From positions 1,550,001 to 1,614,000 of the forward strand of contig JARFXM010000003.1 of NCBI GenBank assembly GCA_029532625.1: a stretch of DNA of 64,000 nucleotides, in the 5' to 3' direction. This document shows, in pieces, positions 1 to 11,721 of this stretch (the stretch's first letter is position 1; each line of letters opens with the position of its first letter). The notes under the pieces were generated by a model. The model worked only from the letters and a program-made list of their open reading frames with translations. It searched no databases and had not been told where the DNA came from. The position numbers and the translations under genes are program-made. Source of the stretch: Lomentospora prolificans. Lineage: Eukaryota; Ascomycota; Sordariomycetes; Microascales; Microascaceae.

Positions 1-238
1 TGCTGCCTATGGCGATGGAGGAATACAAAGTACCGCTCTATCTACTTCTCCCAGACACTTCTAGACACTACACGAACTATCATCTTGTCGCCGTCGTGAT
101 CTTCAATTGTCATGCAAGAACTTCCTCTGCGTTAGAGCTGACATTATAAGCTTTTTGCATCGACTTCTTCTCTCGAGGTGCTGAATTCTGTTGTCTCTTC
201 TTCACTCCGAGTCCACCAATCCAAATACTGTACAAATC

Positions 239-3200
239 ATGGCTACCCCAGCCCATATTTCCAGCGCCGCGCATCCGCCAACACTCAATAATATCAGGAA
301 TTCTTACAAGCCGGCTGCGAGCCTTACGAGATCCGTACCGCAAGGCATCGGTAATGTCGATGTATTGGCCCTCGGGTCGTCACACTTGAAGAATCTCTTA
401 TATACAGCATATCATGAAAAAGGATTTCGTGAGTATCCTGCATCGGAGTTGAAAGCCCAAACCTTCTAACCAACTTACAGCTCAGAGGACAACACATATC
501 ACCGTCGTTGATTCATTCCAACTCGATATAGGTATTTAAATCTACCGTGCACTTCTCATCACAGTCAACTAATCAATCCCAGTGATAAACGCTGTTTTCT
601 TGACCCTTGTACACGATCATGGCAACCAGATCCAGGATGCTGATTTGGATCAGCTCTGGGAAATCATCAGCTCCGTATCAATTAGCAAGGAAGCGCACAA
701 CAAAATTGTGCAGCACCTAAAGAAGCTCTCGCAAGCTGTCAAGTCGCTTTCTATGTGGAAATCTAGTCCTTACTCAAAAGCCGTCCAGTTCGAAGATGAG
801 GCTTCGCTCAGTACCTTAGCTGCTCACCTCGGGCTTGTCATTCCCGCCATGGAGGCGAGTGAAGCGCAAGAGAGGAGCATTCAAACTCCTTATCTTGGAG
901 AAGCCAAAGAAAACGATGAGATTAACCGCTATGTTTCCTCCGCAGCGCCGCTTTCCCAACAGGCAAGACGTGACGTGTGGACAACCTCTCAACAATTCTT
1001 CACTGCCGGCACGCTATCCCCTTCCGACGGGGTGCTTCCAAACCCATTGTACATTGAAGGAGCCAAAGGCTTGCTCTTACCGGAAAACCCGCTTGTCGGC
1101 TTTCACCTCTCTACGGCCTTCACCCCATTGACGGAGTTATCTCCACTGCGGCCACAGATCGCAGAAGCTGAGCCCAATAAATCCTTTGCCGCTGCCAAGT
1201 CTTGCTTCATCGAGTGGACTCATGCACTGGCCGAGGCTCTCGGAAACGCCTTGACAATTCGTTTGGTGAATGCAGATCCGCACTCGTATCTCGATGCACT
1301 ACAACGGTTCGTTCAGGGAGACCAAACACCTTGTCAATACCAGACCGGCCACTCGTCCGTCCCTCTACGGATCGCGCCTAACGCTGTGGAAGAATTTGAT
1401 GTCATCGATGCTTCACATATCACTGGAAATCGATTACGGATACTCCTGACTCTAGCCTTCTCTTCTCCATTGCTCAAACGGCAACCATGGGCAACTATAT
1501 TCACCGAGTTCAACATACGGATGGGTGAGATGAGAGAAAACCCGCTGGAAGATATCCTCTACTGCGACACACCCTCTATGTGCCTCCTGTTGGGTCTCAG
1601 TTCTCCGGAAATAATTACAAATGCAAGCTCCACTTCGATTGTTGACGATGTTCTACTGGGTATCGAGGACAATGTGCCGCTCGGTAACCAAACCAGTCCG
1701 GTATATTACTGTGTCTCTTGGAAGCGAAGCCATGTGCTCGCCGGCAGCACGTCCCCAGTCCCATTGAATATCACAGTCGACCATCTGGTGGATCTTTTGA
1801 TGGAACTCGATGACAAGATGTACGAACTAGACCAACGATATGTGGAGTATATTCGAAATCGAACACCCAGTGGGCTATACAGAATCGGTTTTCTCGCGCC
1901 AATTATTCAAGCAGCATCGAGACATGCGAACTTTTCTGTTGCGGACCTGTGCGACAACTTCTTTGACCACGCTCCTAGGGAGGCGAGGCGTCCAGGCATA
2001 TCAGAGGAACTGGCAGAGCTCGCTATCCAGCTCCATTCTCGGGGGATCTACTCGGCACCTTTCCTTAGAGACCCTGCTCGTGTGGTATCATGCGATGAAG
2101 TTCTCAGTCTACCCAGCGTGGCCGCGGTCAACGTTGTCGTGGAGGACTATGGCCGCCTGCAGAGCTTCTTTGAAGTTGGTGAGCTCGACACCAAGGCCAT
2201 ATTGTTCGAAGCTAGGGTTGTCCATGCATCCAAGAAGTTTGATCTATTCAGGGATTTACAAGTAATGACGGCGAGTGCTCTCCAGACCTCGCTCTCGACG
2301 ACACCTTTGAATTTCAAAGATAATCGCCTCCAAGTTCGCACTGGTGCGCCAAAACAACTCGTCTTCGCATTTTGGGCTCCGACTTCGATTCTTGCTGGTA
2401 ATGATGTGGAGATAGAGCTTGTTGGGTTGCCCTACCCGCTTGTTGATACGATGTACGGAATCGATATTTGCAAGGGCAAGATTTCTGAGAGCGTTTCTGA
2501 GTCAGGGCCAAAGTTCATTATTACGCCTACCTTACCCACATCGACAGAGGAGCCCATCGCTTTCAGTCGCGCACCTGCTGCAAAGGGACCTGATCCCGCT
2601 TCTCAGCTGCAGGAAGGCATTGACAGGCAAGACGTCACTTCACTACAGTTTAGCGCGAAAGATAAGACTGGCACTGTAGTGGCCCGTGAGATCCTACATT
2701 CGGAGAAGGGAAGGCAGTTACTGACTGAAAAGGTGCCGATTACGATTCGGCAATCTGGTTCGCACTCGATCGATATCGTTTTCGGCAAGAAGAAGGAAGA
2801 AACCCTGTACACTGTTGAGTATCCCACCACTGTCACATCCATTGGGAGCAAGACTAGAATTGCGCGCAAGTCAGGATACGTCGAAGTGATTGCCAAGTAT
2901 GCCACCCCGGACACTCCGGCGCTCTTGGACACAATCTTCCCGTCTATTCTCAGCCCCGACTCCATACCCGTTCCCCTAAACTTACCCGCTGTAAACCTCG
3001 ACAGCCTCCCTTCCTTGGACATTTCGGATGAGGCAGCCAACAAATGGATTACAACACTCACTTCCTTCCAGTTCTCTTCTAGAGAAAGAGCCGAAAGAGA
3101 ACAGGCAAATGAGAAAACAGGAATGACCCAATCTACCAGGGTCAACTTCAAAGAATCGCTGTTCTCTATGTTCATGACAGCTACTGGTCTTCAAGGTGGA

Positions 3201-3890
3201 CAGACGGGCCTATTCGCACTGAACCAACCTGGGGAAGACGGCGTTCACATGCTCATATTCGTCTCGGCCGTCCGCCTAGACAGCGCATCCAATTCCGTCA
3301 TTCTCGACGCAGCAGTAATGCCCATGACAACTGAGATGCTCAAGAACCCTGAGATTGAGGGGTTCCTCCTCTTACTACGAACCCTCGAAATCTGCAGCCT
3401 GGACGTTGACGAGGCCGAGCTCAAGGTTTGGAAGAAATCCCTTCCAGCCTTTGCCGAGCGGTGCCGTACGTGGGAACACCTGGCTACCTGCGAATACAAG
3501 GCTCCCAACGCCACCGTCCCCCTAAGCCTCGAGAAAGGCGGTCCAGTCCTGTGTAGCTGTGGCAAGGGCGAGATGCCAGACACCTTCCTTAACCTACCCG
3601 GATGGCATGAAACGGCCTCCAGGTACGCCGTGCGCGTCGCCATCAGCCCGGCCTTCGCTTGTCCGCTCGTCGAACGCACGGTGGATTTTGGCCCGCTAAT
3701 GCCTCGGGAGCAGGAAGTGGTCAGGTGCAAGGCGTGCGGCAGGAAGGAGGGTGATCTGGACCCCGGCGCCAAGCTGAAGAGGTGTACGAGGTGTCTCAAG
3801 GTTTGGTACTGCTCGCCGCAGTGCCAGAAGAAGGATTGGAAGAAGCATAGGTTTGAATGCAAGGAAGCGGATGAGCATGGCGAGAACTAG
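239..3890 (+). CDS. DUF4470 / MYND zinc-finger protein
   Basis: Predicted protein of 1182 residues from three exons (239-428, 481-531, 583-3890). Both introns are GT-AG and about 51 nt, and the frame stays open across them. The ATG at 239 has a good context (AAATCATGGCT). Seen: near residues 38-100 there is a block (VDVLALGSSHLKNLLYTAY, then VVDSFQLDIVINAVFLTL after splicing) that matches the DUF4470 domain typical of fungal MYND proteins. At the C-terminus (about 1127-1171) is a MYND finger with CKAC, CTRC, WYCSPQCQ and a final WKKHRFEC. MYND fingers usually bind peptides in partner proteins. The long middle part has no motif I recognise. Inference: a scaffold or regulatory protein. Its substrate and partners are unknown. 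The family call is firm and the function is not. Confidence 0.88.
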
Positions 3891-5086
3891 GACTGGGCTA
3901 TGTAGATTCTCGAGCATTATATCGGTCATGTACAGTCAGTTCTTAGGAAATCAAAATAAAGTAAAATAAAATGGAATATAAACCATAAAATACAAAAAGT
4001 CAGGATTTCACATGATTTACCAGATATTGAATCCGTTACTTTATGCCAAATTCAATTCCATTCAGTTCAATTGCGAATTCCCAATATCTCTATATCCTAT
4101 ATCTCTACCCGGAAAAGCACCATCTCCTATGGAATAAATCCCCAGAAGGCCACACAAGAGAAAAAGTAGGAAACGAAGAAAGTAGAGGAAACTCCATAAG
4201 AGAAAAAAGTCCCCTCTTCTTCAATTTTCCCATCTCTTAGACGCCTCCCTCCGAAAAAAACCAAAAAGCCGCAAACCGCATATAATTATCGAAAAAGAAA
4301 AAGCCCTTCCGATTAAAGGAGGCTTCCCTCTACCACAAGGGAAACTCCATAGGCCCTCCTAGAAAATTCCCGTACGTCAGGGAACACCCTAATCCCCGAA
4401 AAGAAAGACGCGAAGGGAAGAAAGCATCGCCTTCCATATACATCTTGGTCGCGCCAAAGCAGTGTCGAGCATAAGGTTGAAACAATCCGAGAAGCAGAAA
4501 ACAGACTCGCTTGGGTAAGTAAAAAAAACTACCTTTCTTTCGAGGGGCGTAAAGGTCGTCTTGGTACGTGTTCCTTTTCGTGTTGGTACATTTGGTTTCG
4601 GACAACAGAACCGTTTTCGCGTGGAATAAAGCCGGAGTGATGTGCGAAATTCGAAAACGAAAGTAAAAGACGAGCGAGGTAATAGATTACAGGATGTCGA
4701 GGATCTCAAACATGACGACAATTCGTGAAAGCAAAGTCTTATACATTGTTGTTGTTGTTGCTGCGCGAGAAGGGGCTGAAGATTAATATGGTTTGGGGGT
4801 AGGTAAAGATATGGGCGTCGTGAGAATGTCTGGAGCAAAAATGGGGGGCCGTAACGTCATCGCAGGAGCATTACCGAGAAAGAGATTGAAAGAACCGAGA
4901 AACAGGAGGGTGAAAGGTTACGAGGTCCGGAGAGTGAGAGCGGCGGTCGAGGGTGGGGTGAAAGAGGAAGCAATCATGGCAAGGCATGAAGAAGCGCAAA
5001 GTATAGGAAGACACAGACGAATCCTCGGCTAGAATCTTTTTGAAGGAAATTGTCGAAAAACGATCACTCATCAATCAATCCCCTCT
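3891..5086. other. intergenic, two facing 3' ends
   Basis: No gene is seen. The stretch lies between the ends of two convergent genes. It is A/G-rich from about 4130 to 4320 and has a short GTT trinucleotide run near 4746-4762. Reading frames here are short and carry no recognisable motif. It probably holds the 3' untranslated regions of both neighbours. Confidence 0.6.
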
Positions 5087-7660
5087 TCAACTTCCGAAAA
5101 ACATGTCGTTCTCCGTATTCAACATGCTCACGGCATATTCCTCATCAAACTTGCTCATCATGAACATGGACGAATCCCTGTCCAGATGCAGCAACCTTTC
5201 ATCGTTAGTGAAGGCCTTGAGAAGCATCTCATCATCCTGTTCGCCGATCCCCACTGTCAGCGAGCCAGAGAGGTTCTGGCCGCCCGCTGAAGTGATGGGT
5301 ACAAACGCAGAGAGGTTCGAGTCGTCAGTGATGGAAGTGTTGGGCTCGACGTCGAAGAGGCGACTAGGCGGCGGGGAGGACGATTGCGAGAGCTCGGGGG
5401 GCTCGTTGAACTGGCTCGTAACGCTCTTGGCTGGCGATGTAGGGTGGGGTGGTAGAGTCGGAGGGGCTTCCATGATGGCCTCGGGAGAGACGTACGAATG
5501 GTGGCTCTCGGGGGAGTTGGCGTACTGTGCGAGATCCGAGATATCGGCCGGCATCGCGGTCATTTGAGAATTGGTGGGGCCACCAAGCATGGGCGGCACT
5601 CCATTGATTGTGGAACTGTCAATGGCAACGTCCATCAGGTCGAAATTGTTGTTGTCTAGCATGTCAAAGTCGTTGCGGGGAGACCCTGGAAGAGAGCTGG
5701 AGTCGGAGTAGCCCGACTGGGACGACATTGAACTGATGGACAGATTGTTCTTCCTCCTCGTGCGCGAGGCCTTGTCAGTCCTAGTCTCCATGTCGGGGCG
5801 GTGCTTCCTCGGCCTGCCACGCTTGACAACCTTGCGCACAATACCGTCAAAGGCACCGATACACATGCCTCGTTGCCTGTGTCTGGTGAGAGCGTCGTGA
5901 CGCGCGAAGCTGTTTCCGCACTCGCATGGATATGGCTTGATGCCAGTGTGGATCTTGGCATGTCGCTTAAGATCGTGCTGTCGGACGAAGCACTTGTTGC
6001 AGGTAGGGCACTGATACTGACGGTCATTCAGATGGGTTTGCACATGGGACTTGATGTTCTCCTTTCGGCCGAAACGCTTGCCACAACCTTCGTAGAGACA
6101 GAGCCACTTGTTGTCAACGGGGTCGGGGCCCGAAATGTAGGTGGCAATATCCTCGAGCGTGATACCCGTCTCGGTGCGTGTCTCTTCTATGTTGATGTCG
6201 GCAATGCTCGCAGCGCTAGCAATGCTAGCAAGGGATTCGGTCCGGCGGTGAGGAGAAGCCCGGTTGGAGGAGTCGGAGCGACTAGGGGAGTTGGGTTGGG
6301 ATACGGAGTCGTGGGGTCGAAGATCAGGAAGATTGTCAAAAGGATGAGGCCGGTTGATGCTGGGCATTCCGTCAACAACACCAAAGCTCATGCCATCATA
6401 ACCGCTTCGGATCTTCATGAACTCGTGGCTGAAGTTGTTCATGTCCATGAAATCGTGGCCACCAGAGACGGGCATACCCTGATAAGCAGCTGGCATGGTG
6501 TTGGATCTTTGGGGAACGGGGCCAGCAGGGGCAATCCTCTGGAGCTGCGGCTGTTGGGGTTGCTGCTCTTGCTGCTCAGCTTGCCTTCGCATCTCGTCAA
6601 ACACGGTAGGCTGCTTGCGCTGACTTGACCTCCTTGTGGGCTTGATAGTCTCCTCCATCGACTCATCGTAGCCTTCCGAAAAGCGGCTCAGCCTGGGCTG
6701 CTCCTGAGTCACTTGACCCTGGGCATCGGCCTCGGCCTGGGGGTTAGAATGAGAATCTGCTGGACTGGTTAGGCAATCGAGCGTGTTTAAACCTTCAAAG
6801 GCTGCGAACAACTCACCCTTTACACTCTGAGCTGGGGGTGTGGAAGCCCTCTGGGTATCCTCGGCTAGGTTTTCGAACTTTGCTACGCGATCCATTATTC
6901 CGTTGCTGATGCGCCTCGATGTCCGGCGAATAGTGCCGGCCTCACCCTCAGAAGTCCACCCCTGAGCCTGCGCAGGGCTCTCCTGGAACTCAACATAGGT
7001 AGGGGTAGATAGGGCACTGTTGGCGGCAAAGAGCTCATTAGAGGCAGCCATGCTGCTCTCAAAGTTGGCACGGCTCTTCTGCATCATGAGGTATTGGTCG
7101 AAGGGGATAGCATTGGGATCAAAGCAGTTCGGGTCGAATCTCTGAGCGTGGGGGTCGCCGTGGGTGGCAGCCATGAGGAAGGCCTCATGGGATAGGGTGG
7201 TTGGGGGTGCTGTTGCTGGCTGTGCTTGTGTTGTTCCAGTCATATAGGCATACTGAGTGCCCGGGCCTGCCTGGAGGCATTGCTGCTGCGCTTCTCGCAG
7301 AACATGATGCTGCGTCGCTGTTAATCCTGTGTTAGTAGCCATACTTACCGTTGTGAAGTCTTGCCTATTTGCCAATGGTGATGCTGTCGCCAAAGCTGTC
7401 GCCGCGGCCGCTGCGGAAGCCGTTGACCGCTGCCTGATGTGTTGTCTCCTGGTATCGAGACTCAGGCCACGGCGATGGCCTCCAGCGGGTCGTGCGCTGT
7501 TGATCTGGTTGCTGTGGTTAGAGGGCATGTGCTTCTGGATCTTCACTGTTTCAAAGGCCGAAGGGGTCGAGTTCTGCCGCCTGTGCTGCCGCCTTCGCTG
7601 AGCGATGGTGGGCATGGCGGCCGAATGAAGACCGGTCGTAGTCGGTGGATTGGATAGCAT
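5087..7660 (-). CDS. ace2: Ace2/Swi5-type C2H2 transcription factor
   Basis: Single open frame of 857 residues read from ATG 7660-7658. Three consecutive C2H2-type fingers lie at about residues 519-600, in the order WLCLYEGCGKRF, YQCPTCNKCFVRQHDLKRH and PYPCECGNSFARHDALTRH. An AT-hook-like KRGRPRKHRP follows near residue 611. This order, including the degenerate third finger and the basic GRPRK extension, is that of yeast Ace2/Swi5 and of Aspergillus Ace2. Those proteins control genes for cell separation, cell wall, pigment and conidiation (family knowledge). The N-terminus is basic (RRRQHRRQNS and HRRGLSLDTRR) and the middle is rich in Q, P and S. Nuclear role inferred. A 39-nt segment (7310-7348) looks like a tiny in-frame intron; if it is removed, 13 residues are lost. 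Confidence 0.85.
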   Translation of the reverse strand: MLSNPPTTTGLHSAAMPTIAQRRRQHRRQNSTPSAFETVKIQKHMPSNHSNQINSARPAGGHRRGLSLDTRRQHIRQRSTASAAAAATALATASPLANRQDFTTVSMATNTGLTATQHHVLREAQQQCLQAGPGTQYAYMTGTTQAQPATAPPTTLSHEAFLMAATHGDPHAQRFDPNCFDPNAIPFDQYLMMQKSRANFESSMAASNELFAANSALSTPTYVEFQESPAQAQGWTSEGEAGTIRRTSRRISNGIMDRVAKFENLAEDTQRASTPPAQSVKGELFAAFEGLNTLDCLTSPADSHSNPQAEADAQGQVTQEQPRLSRFSEGYDESMEETIKPTRRSSQRKQPTVFDEMRRQAEQQEQQPQQPQLQRIAPAGPVPQRSNTMPAAYQGMPVSGGHDFMDMNNFSHEFMKIRSGYDGMSFGVVDGMPSINRPHPFDNLPDLRPHDSVSQPNSPSRSDSSNRASPHRRTESLASIASAASIADINIEETRTETGITLEDIATYISGPDPVDNKWLCLYEGCGKRFGRKENIKSHVQTHLNDRQYQCPTCNKCFVRQHDLKRHAKIHTGIKPYPCECGNSFARHDALTRHRQRGMCIGAFDGIVRKVVKRGRPRKHRPDMETRTDKASRTRRKNNLSISSMSSQSGYSDSSSLPGSPRNDFDMLDNNNFDLMDVAIDSSTINGVPPMLGGPTNSQMTAMPADISDLAQYANSPESHHSYVSPEAIMEAPPTLPPHPTSPAKSVTSQFNEPPELSQSSSPPPSRLFDVEPNTSITDDSNLSAFVPITSAGGQNLSGSLTVGIGEQDDEMLLKAFTNDERLLHLDRDSSMFMMSKFDEEYAVSMLNTENDMFFGS

Positions 7661-8515
7661 CTTTGTTGTGGGGGATGGTCGAGTCCGGAAAGTGGATGTA
7701 ATTGTCGTCGGTTTGTTGTATATTTGTCGAAATGGTAACCTAGTGGTCCGAAACTGCCCGCCAGAATCTTGTTAGCAAGCTCGTGGAATCCAGAGCTGGC
7801 TCACGATCTTTCAAAATCCCTACCTCTCGCAGCGCAAGCCAGGCTGCCGGGCTAAAACGTCGATACCGTGTTTGCGCCCAGTTGTGGTGGACGATTTAAC
7901 ACGATCTGATCCTGATGGAATTCAGTGCCTTCTTCAGGCGATGAAGGTTTGTTGAGAGCGCTCTCTCAGTAACGATGAGTGGCCAGTTGACGGTGGATGC
8001 TTGAGTTGACCGCCTTCTGTCTCGTGTGGTATTGTCAACGGATAAGATTCAACTCTTGATGGCGTATCTTCTGCTCTTCAGATGAACGATACACCAGTGA
8101 TATGTTTAAAGATGCGTAGATGCAGCTTCTTTCGGAAAGGTAAGGCAGTGTATGGTGGTGTAGTGGAGTAGATCTTTTTACAATTGGTGAGAGAGTGCGA
8201 ATATCGGGGGTAGGATCGTGTATCTAAAGGACTGAGGCACCTTGGCAGGCTGAGTGCTCTGGGCGGCGAGGCACTTCCCATGATTGTTGACTTGGCTCCG
8301 TCGCCAGGGCAACCAAGGGCAGAGCTGTCCCTTTGCACTGGTGCGTTGCGTTGGGACGCTGATTGGCGCACAGTGCGTGGCCGTTGTCCAGGGCTCGTCC
8401 GGCATGCTTGGTGCCAGCCGCTGACCCCGGGCGGACCAGCGGGTCCTAATCAGGGGCCTTTGCCGCCTTCGGTTAGAATGCACACCATTAGGGGACCGAC
8501 ACCTCGGCGCTAGAA
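7661..8515. promoter_or_regulatory. 5' leader/promoter of the ace2-like gene
   Basis: No gene is seen directly upstream of the C2H2 regulator, which is transcribed toward lower coordinates. Frames on either strand are short and unrelated to known families. A long leader is plausible for this kind of regulator, but no transcription start can be fixed from sequence alone. Confidence 0.4.
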
Positions 8516-11500
8516 ACCCTCCCATGGCACAATTGCCCATGAGCTCTCTCTATCACGGAAATCCCCAATTCCATTCCCGCTCTCCCAGACAGCCCGTAGC
8601 GCTTCAGCAAACCCTGTGGGCCCTGTTTCAAACGGCGAGGCGCTTCTTGGTTGCGGTATTACCGGCCCTGGATGCCTCGTCACTTGTCCTAGCCTCCAGG
8701 CCAGGTAGCTTGTCTCACCTTCAGTCCCGCCTCTGATTTGGTCGCTCTTCATTCTTGTTTTGTATATTTTCGTCCAAGTAGATTAGCGGAGCGGTGGCAA
8801 TAACATCAAGTTGTCCGCTGATCTGAGGGCAAGAGGGTGTGCCAGCCACGTACCCAGCAACCGTCTAATGTCAATATTCCTTCCTTTTTCCCCCGGGTCA
8901 TAGCATCACCACAATATCGCTAGCCTAACAAGATACCCATGCCAAACATATTGCTGGCAATATGCTTCCATCAGCACTTCTATCGCCCCGCCGCCGTACT
9001 TATTCAGGGCCAGCTATCCAAGCACAAGTACTCCGTAGGCGGGCTGTCCATGGCCACTGGCATTTTTTAAAGGGCCCAGATCCTGTGTGTCGGTATTTCC
9101 TGTTCCGGTAATCTGGGACAGCTTCGGGAGCCTTGCATTTCAGCCGAAGCCGATCGGGTCGACCCATCACACCTGCATAAGTCCGTCTCACAAAAACTTT
9201 ATTCACTCTTTGTGAATTGATTATCCAGTCAAGTTCCTTCAGAGGATGACATCGAAGCCTATCTTTGAAAAGGGAAAAAAATCCAAGAGTGGTTACCTTC
9301 ATGGAATTCCTTTTTCGATCTTGTTTCTCGCGCCCGGCTAAGACTTTGTGTTCGGCCCTTTACCAAGTTTCCAATTGTGAGATTCCCTCATCGGGTTTTA
9401 TCCGTCCTCTCCCTGGCAACGCCGCGGGGTGTTGGCGTGGGCATGCCACCATATCGTGTATCAGCTATGATAGATGGCGTCTTATAGATGTGGCTCCCCC
9501 AACATCTGGCTTTCGAATCGGACGGTCGTATTTTCTCGCCATCTCCCTCGATTGGATACGCCCCACGTTGGCTCACTGTAAGCTCCCGCTACTCCACCCG
9601 GATGATATGCTTTGCAAAATTCCAACTCGTCTTGTAATTTTGACCCCTCCTTGATGCGAACGTGAAGCCCTGCTTCTTAAGCCCCGAGAACTCTGAAGTA
9701 TCGCGGATATCTGCATTGAGAAAGCCGAAGATTTGGTTGGCAGGTGAGGGCGTTGAAGCTTTGCCAGCCAGATGACGGACGACCCAGAATGCAGACCAAA
9801 ACATTTGCTAGGGGCGGTATTTTCCCCAACTACCGCTTCTAGGAGCATCCCATTCACGATCTGACGCATGGCGGGGAACCGGCAGCCAAATTCTGAAAGA
9901 GTGTTTACTTAGCTTTGGCGTGATATACGCGAATGTTGATCACGGGGTTGGCCGTGAACCCATCGCCCAGGGCGTGACGGGCATGCATCGCAGAGGGACG
10001 CTTAACAATATTAAAAACGACTCAGCGAACATCAGTCGGCCCCTCTTTTTCGATTGGGCTTGCGCAGTAGAAGATAAGATGTCAGACTTCTCAGAGCTGA
10101 GATTCCTATGGAACATCTAGGGCGTTCGAAAATATCCACGGTGTTGCAGTCCGGTTCACCGAAAGTCATCAGCTTCAACCATCTTCATGTCATCGCTCGC
10201 ACAAGGACAACGTGCTCGGGTTTTGCGCTGGTCGGTTTATGTGAGCCCGTCTTGAAGGATATCAAAGGCAAGGCCCGAAGACTCAGAACCCCTGACCCTG
10301 GGATGATATAATCAGCTTGCTAAACGGAGACTTCCAATTTCTTAGCATATCAAAAAGGCAATGGGAAGATGTATTTCTCTCGCCGTCAAGGTCGTTGGTA
10401 TTCGACATGCATGGCTGTAGAGCTTTGTGAATTTTTACGTCGTATTTTGTTAAACTCCCCTCGCCTTATACACCGCTGAAAAAATCAATGTTCTGGTCCA
10501 GCTTTTTCTAGTGCGATACTGTTTGGGCGATTTCCTTGGTGGCGTACGTACTTGCCCGGGCATTTGGAAGTTAGTACGAAGTATGTATGGCTGCGGCTGA
10601 CTTATTCAACTCCTGCCTTCAGATTGATAACAACCTTCATTCACCTCTTGCCAAACCTGAGATTATGTCTCCCTGTCATCTCTTAAGGGGTTTTTGTACG
10701 CGGTCCATTGGTTTATTAATCATTTCATCATGCAATCAACACGGCTTGATGTCCAGCTTGATAGCGTTGAGTATGAACGTCACTACCCCACGAATATTTT
10801 TGGCTGGCCTTATGCGTAAGGTACAGTTGCTATCAAAAATCTGGCCGCTGGCTACTAGTATGCATGCCGGTAACTAAGGAGTTCTAGTACGCGAGTGGAT
10901 GAGACTAGAGCGAACCCGTAAGTCTACACACAGCGTATCCCAGTAGTCCATATAACGGCCCAGTAAGCACAGTTGCCAACGACTTGCAGAAGATTCCGAG
11001 CTGAAGACTCCAATAAAGCTATAACTTGTAGAAAACTTAGGATTCGATCATTACAGAGGTGAAGCTTTAGTGTCACATCTTCCCCTGGTCAGCAGATAGG
11101 AACTGAGTTTGTCAAGCCTAATCACGGCGATGACAAGAATCCTTCTAGAGGGTTTCTATTTCGGGGAAAGACACAAGAAATTTGCATTTCTCAGTACCCA
11201 TCGGGTGATTTAAACCCCACTGAAACTCACGCCATTCGAGCACCTCCAGCTCCGAAGGCCTGGATCTGGTCCCTGGCGAAGAGACGCATGACTAAGCAAA
11301 CTTCAGGGGTTGGGTCGGCGTGGAGACCATCTGCTGCACCAATTTCGGGGCTAGCCATGAAATCGAATCACCACGACAACAAACCGGGCCAGTGAACGCG
11401 CCATAGCCGAGATTTTTCCCACGCCAAGTTCAAGCCCGGCTGCACTATGTACTCCTTTTGACCTCCGACCTTGACAACATTCAGACTGATACCGGTCCTT

Positions 11501-11721
11501 TCTCGGTAGCCTATCACCTTGCAGGAATTTCTTGTACGAACGAGATCCTTTTGCTCGGGAGTCATTCGACAACTTTTTTTTTCCTGCTGCAATAGGGATA
11601 TCATCCTGCATCGTCTGCTATCGGTGGCACCTGCGTTCTCTTGTTTTCCCAGACCAACAAACCCCCACTCTGGAGGAACACATCTATCATTGAGTCTGGA
11701 AAGCCAACAGCTGCCAACGCA
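8516..11721. other. 3.2 kb gene-poor stretch
   Basis: I see no supportable gene, RNA or repeat here. Frames are short, lack good start contexts and show no domain motif. A T8 tract precedes TTCCTGCTGC near 11573-11590, about 130 bp upstream of the next ATG, and a pyrimidine-rich promoter for that gene is likely. Confidence 0.5.

Noticed and set aside
2603..3175. 190-codon minus-strand frame
   Set aside because: It is a shadow of the MYND-protein coding exon.
5801..6628. 275-codon plus-strand frame
   Set aside because: It lies fully antisense to the C2H2 regulator and has no motif.
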